64,000 nucleotides of DNA, taken from DAOPXV01 sp964551445. Lineage in GTDB: Bacteria > Muiribacteriota > UBA9980. The notes under the pieces are model-generated. The model was given only the letters and a program-made list of their open reading frames with translations, was not told the origin of the DNA and searched no databases. Shown piece after piece: positions 8,741-16,245 of the stretch. A program made the position numbers and the translations under genes. The DNA lies in the NCBI GenBank assembly GCA_964551445.1, contig CAZKCG010000011.1, forward strand, positions 1-64,000, in the 5' to 3' direction. Numbering within the stretch: position 1 is the stretch's first letter; the number at the start of each line of letters is the position of its first letter.

Positions 8741-10939
8741 TCAAACCAGTTTCAACATAACGATAATGATATCGAGTATTTTTATTCCTATAAAAGGCGT
8801 TATCAAACCTCCGAGCCCATATATCAAAAGGTTTCTCTTGAGTATCTCGGCCGCGCCCAATGGTTTGTACTCGACGCCGCGCAGAGCCAGAGGAATGAGA
8901 AATATTATTATCAGAGCGTTAAAAATAACGGCTGATAGTATCGCGCTTTCGGGGGAATGAAGATCCATCACGTTCAACGCCGCCAGCGGTCCGTCCGACC
9001 CGGCCGCGGCATAAAGGCTTCCAAAAAGCGCCGGAAGTATCGCGAAATATTTCGCTACGTCGTTGGCTATGCTAAACGTCGTAAGAGCGCCGCGCGTCAT
9101 TAAAAGCTGCTTGCCGATCTCTACGACCTCGATAAGTTTGGTGGGGTTACTGTCCAGATCGACCATATTTCCGGCTTCACGAGCTGCCTGCGTGCCCGTG
9201 TTCATGGCGACGCCCACATCCGCCTGCGCAAGAGCGGGGGCGTCATTGGTTCCATCCCCTATCATCGCTATCATATGCCCGTTTTTCTGTTCTTCCCTTA
9301 TTCTTTTCAGCTTCATTTCAGGCGTCGCGGTGGCTATATAATCGTCGACTCCCGCTTCAGCGGCTATAGCCGCCGCGGTCAGAGGATTATCGCCGGTGAT
9401 CATAACGGTCTTTATCCCCATTTTTCGAAGTTCGGCGAATCTCTCTTTTATTCCGCCTTTTACAATGTCTTTGAGTTCTATCACTCCGAGAACTTCTTTC
9501 CCTTCGGTGACGACCAGCGGCGTACTGCCGCGCCTTGAAGTGATATCGACGGTTTCACGCACGGCGTCTGGAAATTTACCGCCGAGATTTTCAATATATG
9601 CCCGCACGGCCTCAACCGCGCCCTTTCTGATGATCCTGGCAGGTTTTCCGCCAATGGCAGGGAAATCGACGCCGCTCATTTTCGTCTGCGCCGTAAATTC
9701 AGTAAAATGAGCTCCTGATTCCTTGACATTTCTGCCCCTGAGCCCGAAATTTTCCTTCGCAAAAACTACTATTGAGCGTCCTTCAGGAGTTTCATCCGAA
9801 AGCGACGAGAGCTGCGCGGCGTCCGCCAGACGTTCAGATTTTATTCCCGGAGCGGGCGTGAACGAACTCGCCATTCTATTTCCAAGGGTTATAGTTCCGG
9901 TCTTATCCAGAAGCAGAACGTCTATGTCGCCGGCCGCCTCGACCGCGCGGCCGCTCGTCGCGAGAACATTTCTTTTTATAAGCCTGTCCATGCCGCTGAT
10001 CCCGATAGCGCTTAAAAGACCGCCTATGGTCGTTGGTATCAGGCATACAAGAAGCGATACAAGTATAGGCGTCGTGAGCGGGTTCACGATCTGACCGGCC
10101 GCTCTTATGGAGTATTCGGCAAACGGATAGAGAGTGGCTACCGCGAGTAGAAAAACTATCGTAAATCCGGAAAGAAGTATTGTAAGAGCTATTTCATTGG
10201 GCGTCTTCTGGCGCTTCGCGCCCTCTACGAGCGCGATCATTTTATCGATGAAGGTATTGCCGGCGTCCGAAGTGATTTGAATGACTATTCGATCGCTTAA
10301 AACCCTTGTTCCTCCGGTTACGGCGCTTCGATCGCCGCCGCTTTCACGGATAACCGGGGCGGATTCGCCGGTTATCGCCGATTCATCGACGCTTGCTATA
10401 CCTTCAATGACCTCGCCGTCGCCGGGAATGACATCGTTGGTCTCACAAACCACGATATCGCCTTTTTTCAATTCCACGGCCGGAATTCGTGTTTCAACTT
10501 CGTTGACTATCTTTCTCGCAAAATTATCCGTTTTTGTTTTTCTCAGACTGTCCGCCTGGGCTTTTCCTCTTCCTTCGGCGACGGCTTCGGCAAAATTCGC
10601 GAAAAGTATGGTCACCCACAGCCATATTGTAATTTGAAGATTAAAACTCGAAAATTTACCGGATACAAGTTCATGAATGCAGGTTATGCTTGATAACAGA
10701 GCGCATACGTTCACGACGAACATCACGGGATTTTTCAGCTGAAGGTGCGGTGAAAGTTTTAAAAATGAATCTATTACGGCTCTTTTTATTATATCGCCTT
10801 TAAAGATGTTCCCGCTTCGGCCCGAACGGGACGAACTCATTGGCCAGTCAGAGGTCTCAGCCGGTTTGTTATTGATCGAGTCAAGTATTCCCTCTTTAAT
10901 TATGTCGCCTATTTCCGTTGAATTTTGTTTCTTATTCAT
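8741..10939 (-). CDS. kdpB: Potassium-transporting P-type ATPase subunit KdpB
   Basis: The 732-residue catalytic subunit of the Kdp pump hydrolyses ATP to drive high-affinity potassium uptake through KdpA. The phosphorylation motif DKTGTIT, the TGES actuator loop, and the GDGTNDAPAL hinge motif are all present, with membrane helices near the N-terminus, in the middle and at the C-terminus. I start it at ATG 10939, six bases after a GGAGGAG site. An upstream in-frame TTG at 10954 would place that site inside the coding region. It follows kdpA by 27 bases. Confidence 0.96.
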   Translation of the reverse strand: MNKKQNSTEIGDIIKEGILDSINNKPAETSDWPMSSSRSGRSGNIFKGDIIKRAVIDSFLKLSPHLQLKNPVMFVVNVCALLSSITCIHELVSGKFSSFNLQITIWLWVTILFANFAEAVAEGRGKAQADSLRKTKTDNFARKIVNEVETRIPAVELKKGDIVVCETNDVIPGDGEVIEGIASVDESAITGESAPVIRESGGDRSAVTGGTRVLSDRIVIQITSDAGNTFIDKMIALVEGAKRQKTPNEIALTILLSGFTIVFLLAVATLYPFAEYSIRAAGQIVNPLTTPILVSLLVCLIPTTIGGLLSAIGISGMDRLIKRNVLATSGRAVEAAGDIDVLLLDKTGTITLGNRMASSFTPAPGIKSERLADAAQLSSLSDETPEGRSIVVFAKENFGLRGRNVKESGAHFTEFTAQTKMSGVDFPAIGGKPARIIRKGAVEAVRAYIENLGGKFPDAVRETVDITSRRGSTPLVVTEGKEVLGVIELKDIVKGGIKERFAELRKMGIKTVMITGDNPLTAAAIAAEAGVDDYIATATPEMKLKRIREEQKNGHMIAMIGDGTNDAPALAQADVGVAMNTGTQAAREAGNMVDLDSNPTKLIEVVEIGKQLLMTRGALTTFSIANDVAKYFAILPALFGSLYAAAGSDGPLAALNVMDLHSPESAILSAVIFNALIIIFLIPLALRGVEYKPLGAAEILKRNLLIYGLGGLITPFIGIKILDIIIVMLKLV

Positions 10940-10966
10940 AATAAACTCCTCCAAAGCGCAAAAAAC

Positions 10967-12658
10967 TTAAAAAGCCTTGCCCGACATCATCAAAAATTGT
11001 TCTATCACGGGTCCGAGCGTCAGAACGGGCATAAACGTCAAAGCGCCTATGATAATTATTACCGATATTAAAAGGGCCACAAAAGCTCCGCTGTCGGTAG
11101 GAAAAGTCCCGGGCGAAGGCGGAGTTATTTTTTTGATCACGATACTGCCGGATATGGCGAGCGCAGGAATTATTATAGCAAAACGGCCTATAAACATAGC
11201 TATGGCAAGAAGCGTGTTATAAAAAGGAGTATTCGCGTTAAGGCCCGCAAATGCGCTGCCGTTATTGCCGGCGGCCGACGAAAAAGCATACAGCATTTCC
11301 GATAATCCGTGGGGACCAATATTACAAAGACTTTCAAGACCCGGCTTCGTAACGCATGCTATCGCGGTGAAAATAAGTATCGTCGCGCATGGCGCAAGAA
11401 CCGCGAGTATCGCCATTTTCACCTCGAAAGCTTCTATTTTTTTTCCGAGATATTCCGGCGTTCTTCCGACCATAAGCCCGGCTATAAAAACGGTTAGAAT
11501 AATAAACATTATAATTCCGTAAAGCCCGGCTCCGACACCGCCGAATATTACCTCGCCCAGCATGATATTTAACATCGCTACCATTCCGGACAAAGGCATA
11601 AAGCTGTCATGCATGCAGTTGACCGAACCGTTTGAAGCGGAGGTCGTGGCAACCGACCACAAAACACTGTTGGCTACTCCGAAGCGCGTCTCCTTTCCTT
11701 CCATGACCCCGGCTGTTTTAAAGTTCGGGTTAACGGAAAATTCCGAGTACAGAGACAGCGCAAGACCAGTTATACAAAGAATTAACATAGCAACAAAAAT
11801 AGCCATGCCATGCCTTTTTGATCCCGCCATTTTACCATATGTAAAGACGAGCGAAGCGGCGATAAATAAAAGCGAGAACATTTCCAGAAAATTCGTGAAC
11901 GGCGTAGGATTTTCAAACGGATGCGCGCTGTTGGAATTAAAGAAACCGCCGCCGTTCGATCCGAGCTGTTTAATGGCGACCTGCGAAGCCACCGGGCCGA
12001 AAGAGATCTCCTGCGTTCCGCCTTCGATGGTATTAACTATCATATTAGATGAAAAATTCTGTACAACACCCTGCTGGGCCAGCGTAAGCGCAAGAACGAC
12101 AGAAAGCGGAAGCAGAACATACAGCGTAGAGCGAACCAGATCGACCCAGAAATTTCCGATCAATGCGCTCTCGCGTCTCGTAAAAGCCCTTACCATCGCC
12201 AAAACCACGGCAATGCCTGTCGCGGCGCTGACAAAATTTTGAAATGCGAGTCCCGCCATCTGAACAAACTGGCTCAATGTAACTTCGCCCGCGTAGCTCT
12301 GCCAGTTGGTATTCGTCACGAAACTCATAGCCGTGTTAAGCGCCAGATGCCATGAAAGCCCTGGAAGGTTCTGCGGGTTCACCGGCAAACCATCCTGAAA
12401 TATCAGCATAAGAAAAAGCGCCGCGAAACCGCCAAAGTTGAACCATAAAAGCGATGCCGTATAACGCTTCCAATCCATCTCTTCATCCTGCTTTACTCCG
12501 GAAAATTTATAGATCAGACGCTCAAAAGGTCCGAGCACGATCGTCATAAAGTTTTTCCCGCCCGAAAATATCGTCGCCATATAACCGCCAAGGACGGGAG
12601 AAAGCATAACAAGTAAAACAAAATATATAATTATTTGTATCATTTCAAGGCTTTTCAT
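10967..12658 (-). CDS. kdpA: Potassium-binding channel subunit KdpA
   Basis: The 563-residue integral membrane protein has multiple helices and family filter motifs such as GSNGGGFFN with a following NPTPFTN stretch, NGSVNCMHD and NNGSAFAGL. It forms the potassium-selective entry path of KdpFABC. Length matches the family. The ATG lies eight bases after AAAGGAG, which itself overlaps the end of kdpF, so translation of the two is probably linked. Confidence 0.96.
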   Translation of the reverse strand: MKSLEMIQIIIYFVLLVMLSPVLGGYMATIFSGGKNFMTIVLGPFERLIYKFSGVKQDEEMDWKRYTASLLWFNFGGFAALFLMLIFQDGLPVNPQNLPGLSWHLALNTAMSFVTNTNWQSYAGEVTLSQFVQMAGLAFQNFVSAATGIAVVLAMVRAFTRRESALIGNFWVDLVRSTLYVLLPLSVVLALTLAQQGVVQNFSSNMIVNTIEGGTQEISFGPVASQVAIKQLGSNGGGFFNSNSAHPFENPTPFTNFLEMFSLLFIAASLVFTYGKMAGSKRHGMAIFVAMLILCITGLALSLYSEFSVNPNFKTAGVMEGKETRFGVANSVLWSVATTSASNGSVNCMHDSFMPLSGMVAMLNIMLGEVIFGGVGAGLYGIIMFIILTVFIAGLMVGRTPEYLGKKIEAFEVKMAILAVLAPCATILIFTAIACVTKPGLESLCNIGPHGLSEMLYAFSSAAGNNGSAFAGLNANTPFYNTLLAIAMFIGRFAIIIPALAISGSIVIKKITPPSPGTFPTDSGAFVALLISVIIIIGALTFMPVLTLGPVIEQFLMMSGKAF

Positions 12659-12670
12659 AGTCTCGCTCCT

Positions 12671-12760
12671 TTAGAACTTTTCAGGGTACACTATAGAATA
12701 GGTCAGGTAAAACAATAACAATACGGTCGATACCAGAGCCAGTATCATTTCAAAATCCAT
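12671..12760 (-). CDS. kdpF: KdpF, 29-residue stabilising subunit
   Basis: Reading from ATG 12760 to TAA 12671 gives 29 residues: a short acidic N-terminus, one hydrophobic helix (ILALVSTVLLLFYLTYSIV) and a PEKF end. This is the size, topology and position of KdpF, which packs against KdpA and stabilises the complex. A GGAGG site (minus strand, 12768-12772) stands eight bases before the ATG. It starts 15 bases after the superoxide dismutase stop and ends 12 bases before the kdpA start. It is short enough to be missed by length-filtered gene callers. Confidence 0.88.
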   Translation of the reverse strand: MDFEMILALVSTVLLLFYLTYSIVYPEKF

Positions 12761-12775
12761 TTTAATACCTCCAAA

Positions 12776-13495
12776 TCATTTTTTCAAATACCTTTTGTTT
12801 ACCTCATCCCAGTTTATATTATCCATAAAAACGTTAATGTATTTTTCACGGTCTTTGCCGAAATCCTTGAAATATGCGTGATCGAACACATCCATCACGA
12901 TAAGCGGCGTGCATTCGGCTGGAATTCCGCTATCGCTTTCGCCGACCCATGCGTTGAAAATGCTTTGGGTCTGTATGTCTCTGTAAAGTATTACCCAGCC
13001 TTCTCCGCATGTCATGCCGGTTGAAATAAAATTTTCCTTCCAATGATTGTAGCTACCGAATTCATTGCGAATATTGCTGTAAAGCTCCGAAGTTTTTTCT
13101 ATCACTCCGTCCCCGCAAAGATTTGAAAAATATAATTCGTGCAGCTTCATTGCCGAAAATTCCGAGCCGAATTGCTTGTTCGGAGTTTCACTAGTTTTTA
13201 CAAACAATTCGTTGACGCGTTTTACCTTTTCAATATACAGGCTGAAATGTTCTCTAATAAGACCTCTGCTGAAACATTTCATTTTTAAAAGACCGGGAAA
13301 ATGAGCCGGTGCATATTTTATTCTTACTTCAGCGGAACCATAATAATAGTTTTCGACAGCATTACCGTCGTCCATGATTTTCTTTTCATTATCATGCTTC
13401 ATATATGCCGGAATATCAACCGCTCCCGCCACTCCCAAAAATATTGACAGGACTATTGCCAGCGAAAGAAGCAAACTGTTTTTTTGTGTTCTCAT
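12776..13495 (-). CDS. Exported Fe/Mn-type superoxide dismutase, first gene of the kdp operon
   Basis: The 239-residue protein begins with a signal peptide (hydrophobic core about 8-22, AGA end). The mature part matches Fe/Mn superoxide dismutases: candidate metal ligands H83 (EHFSLY), H119 (KLHELYF), D202 and H206 (MDVFDHAYF), plus FGSYNHWKENF and a FMDNINWDEVNKRY ending. The usual WEHAY is FDHAY and the KHH of the first helix is missing, so the active site is divergent and activity is not certain. It lies 15 bases before kdpF, with no terminator between, so it probably leads the kdp transcript. RBS AGGAGGGG. Confidence 0.78.
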   Translation of the reverse strand: MRTQKNSLLLSLAIVLSIFLGVAGAVDIPAYMKHDNEKKIMDDGNAVENYYYGSAEVRIKYAPAHFPGLLKMKCFSRGLIREHFSLYIEKVKRVNELFVKTSETPNKQFGSEFSAMKLHELYFSNLCGDGVIEKTSELYSNIRNEFGSYNHWKENFISTGMTCGEGWVILYRDIQTQSIFNAWVGESDSGIPAECTPLIVMDVFDHAYFKDFGKDREKYINVFMDNINWDEVNKRYLKK

Positions 13496-13686
13496 AATTA
13501 TCCCCTCCTATTTTCCATTATAACCAAACCCTTGATATAAAGGAAATTTCAAATAAAAGGCCGCTGGAAATTATCAAATCTTCGAAAACTCGAATATTTA
13601 AAATACGCGTGTTTTTCTTATAATATCTCTTATTTTTTAGTTATTAGCGCAGGCACAGGTTTTTTTCGGGTTTATCAAGCAATATA

Positions 13687-13715
13687 TTGACAAGACATAT
13701 AACTTTGTCTATAAT
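13687..13715 (+). promoter_or_regulatory. Perfect-consensus promoter for the histidine kinase gene
   Basis: TTGACA (13687-13692), a 17-base spacer and TATAAT (13710-13715). The core also contains GACAA (13689-13693) and TTGTC (13705-13709) as an inverted repeat, a possible repressor site inside the promoter. The kinase ATG is at 13749 behind AAAGGC. Confidence 0.8.
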
Positions 13716-13748
13716 CAATAATATAAATTCAACGCTAAAGGCCCGACA

Positions 13749-15617
13749 ATGTTCAAAACTTTAAAAGGTAAAATAACTTTCATATATTCGCTGCTCGTCG
13801 CCGCGATGTTTATCATCGGCGGCATTTCAATATGGAATCTGCACAGCCTCAATCAGTCCATGGAAGGGCTTATGGTCAATAACTACAAAAGCATCGACAT
13901 GGCTAACAGAATGTCGGAAGCCATCGAGCGCCAGGACAGCGCCATGCTGATGTATCTGAGTATCGATAAAACCGCCGGGATCGAACTGTTCCATGAAAAC
14001 GGAAATCTTTTTTTAAAATGGTTCAGAATAGAAGAGACTAATATTACCGAAGCGGGCGAAAAAGAACTGGTCGATAAACTCGGATTCCAACACCAGACAT
14101 ACTCTAAATTATTTTCAGAACTTCAGGAGAATAAAAATATTAAAGGCGTGAACAGCGCTATAGCTTTTTATAATGAAACCATTCACAACAATTTCAAAAT
14201 AATTAAAACCATACTTGCTGATATAGATTCGCTTAATGAAAAGGCCATGTTCATGGGACGGGCGAAACTCATGGAAAAGACCGCCAGGACGGTTAACGCT
14301 CTCATTCTGATATTTTCGATCACCATAATCGGCGGATTTCTTCTTTCCGGCTATTTCACCGATATGTTTCTCAGGCCCGTCTATCTTCTGACGGAAACGA
14401 TCAAGAAACTCCGCGCAGGCGATCTCAACCAGCAGGCCGAAGTGGTGTCCGACGACGAGATCGGCGTTCTCGCGAGCGAATTCAACAACATGACCCGCAG
14501 GCTCCTGGCTTTCGAAAAAAGCGCCATCGGCGATCTTATGAACGAAAGAAACAGGTCGGTGGCGATCGTTCACAGCATATCCGACCCTCTCATAGTCCTC
14601 GACAACAACTTCAAGATAGTATTGATAAACAAAGCATGCGAGAATTTTTTCGACATCGATGAAGAAAAATCGTCCGGGCGCCACTTTCTGGAAACGATCA
14701 GAAACGGCGAACTCTTCGATATCATATCGAACGCGGCCAAAAATTCAGACAAGGACAAATCGAAAGGCACCATCATCCAGTTAAAATCAGGCGAAAAAAA
14801 CATTTTTTTCAGCATCATCGTGACCGACGTCAAAGATTCCGAATCCAACACCATCGGCATAGTCGTCCTGTTTTATAACATCACGGATTTCAAGAATCTC
14901 GAAAAGATCAAAACCGACTTTATTTACGTCATTTCTCATGAATTCAAAACGCCGCTTACTTCAATAACAATGGGAACAAGCCTTTTATCAGACGAAAGCG
15001 TCGGCCCTTTAAACGCCAAGCAGAGGGAAATATTCGCAGCCCTCAAAGAGGACGGAGAAAAACTGACGGGACTCGTAAATAGTCTTTTAGAACTTTCCCG
15101 CCTGGAATCCGGAAAATCCGTATTTAATATCTCGGCCTGCGGCGTATCCGACATAATTCAAAATTCGCTAAAACCCTTTTACGAGCAAGCTCGCGCGAAA
15201 AAAATACGCCTTGCGTATCACGTTCCCGAAATTATGCCGAAGGTCGACGCCGACCCGGATAAAATAGTATGCGTTATAAATAATCTCGTTTCAAATGCCC
15301 TGAAATATACTCCTGACGAAGGAGAGATACTCGTGAAATCGGTCATCGAAAACAGCTACGCCGTTCTTTCCGTAAAAGACACCGGAAAAGGAATAGACGA
15401 AAAATACCATGAAAAGATATTCGAAAGATTTTTCAGGGTGAACGAAGAAGAAGGCGAATCAGGCGGAAACGTCGGACTCGGTCTTTCCATCGCGCGGGAG
15501 ATAATCGAAGCGCATCACGGAAAGATATGGTGTGAAAGTTCGAAACATGGAAGCGTTTTTTATTTCACTATCCCTATTCACAGGATAGAACTTAACAGCA
15601 TTGAAAAAAATTCTTAG
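13749..15617 (+). CDS. Membrane sensor histidine kinase (4HB-like sensor, HAMP, PAS, HisKA, HATPase)
   Basis: The 622-residue product has a membrane helix at about 10-30, a helical periplasmic region to about 182, a second helix at about 183-202, a HAMP domain (about 205-258), a PAS domain (about 268-382), a HisKA domain with phospho-acceptor H397 in ISHEFKTPL, and an intact ATPase domain (NNLVSNALKYTP, DTGKGI, GLGLSI). It is transcribed away from the SOD-kdp operon from a perfect promoter, and the response regulator follows after 18 bases. Because the linked KdpD is degenerate, this kinase is a candidate for real control of the locus, but nothing in the sequence shows its ligand. Confidence 0.9.
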   Translation: MFKTLKGKITFIYSLLVAAMFIIGGISIWNLHSLNQSMEGLMVNNYKSIDMANRMSEAIERQDSAMLMYLSIDKTAGIELFHENGNLFLKWFRIEETNITEAGEKELVDKLGFQHQTYSKLFSELQENKNIKGVNSAIAFYNETIHNNFKIIKTILADIDSLNEKAMFMGRAKLMEKTARTVNALILIFSITIIGGFLLSGYFTDMFLRPVYLLTETIKKLRAGDLNQQAEVVSDDEIGVLASEFNNMTRRLLAFEKSAIGDLMNERNRSVAIVHSISDPLIVLDNNFKIVLINKACENFFDIDEEKSSGRHFLETIRNGELFDIISNAAKNSDKDKSKGTIIQLKSGEKNIFFSIIVTDVKDSESNTIGIVVLFYNITDFKNLEKIKTDFIYVISHEFKTPLTSITMGTSLLSDESVGPLNAKQREIFAALKEDGEKLTGLVNSLLELSRLESGKSVFNISACGVSDIIQNSLKPFYEQARAKKIRLAYHVPEIMPKVDADPDKIVCVINNLVSNALKYTPDEGEILVKSVIENSYAVLSVKDTGKGIDEKYHEKIFERFFRVNEEEGESGGNVGLGLSIAREIIEAHHGKIWCESSKHGSVFYFTIPIHRIELNSIEKNS

Positions 15618-15635
15618 CAAAGGACCGTATTTAAA

Positions 15636-16238
15636 ATGCCTTTAAAAAGAGCGCTCGTTGTCGACGACACAAAAAATATCAGAGTATTGTTAAAAACCTG
15701 TCTTGAACTTGAGGGATTCGAAGTATTTACGGCTTCCGACGCGGCCGTGGCCCTGGAATTATTAAAAAACACGCAAATGGATATCGCGTTCATAGACATT
15801 AAAATGCCCGAGATAAGCGGAACCGAACTTCTGAAAAAAATGAGGGATGACGGATCGAAAACACCGGTGGTCATAATGACGGCGTTCGCTTCGATCAAAA
15901 ACGCCGTCGAATGCACCAGAATGGGCGCCGTCGCATATCTTCAAAAACCCTTCACGGCGAATAAGATAAGAGCCCTTCTAACGGAGATATGGCCGGCAGG
16001 TCATAAAGAAGACCATAATGAAAGTTCCTCCGAAGGCGATACCGGCCGTATAGAAGCTCTTATAATTTCAGGAAAAAATGAAGAGGCGGTCGCCGAATTG
16101 AAGAAACTCGTCTCAACCGCCCCCGATCGCGCCGAGCTTTACAGGCTTTTCTATATGGCGTATTCGGCCATGGCCGAGCGCGAACTTGCCGATAAATTCC
16201 TGGCAATGTATGAATTGATGATCGGTAAGAGTAAATAA
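15636..16238 (+). CDS. Response regulator with receiver domain and helical C-terminus, no DNA-binding domain
   Basis: The 200-residue protein has a complete receiver domain: acidic pocket D10/D11, phospho-acceptor D54 (FIDIKMP), T82 and K104 (LQKPF). The remaining ~80 residues are helical and TPR-like (ISGKNEEAVAELKKLV) with no helix-turn-helix, so output is probably through protein contact. It follows the histidine kinase gene by 18 bases and is its obvious partner. The stop is 7 bases from the convergent stop of the next gene. Confidence 0.88.
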   Translation: MPLKRALVVDDTKNIRVLLKTCLELEGFEVFTASDAAVALELLKNTQMDIAFIDIKMPEISGTELLKKMRDDGSKTPVVIMTAFASIKNAVECTRMGAVAYLQKPFTANKIRALLTEIWPAGHKEDHNESSSEGDTGRIEALIISGKNEEAVAELKKLVSTAPDRAELYRLFYMAYSAMAERELADKFLAMYELMIGKSK

Positions 16239-16245
16239 CCCTTTT

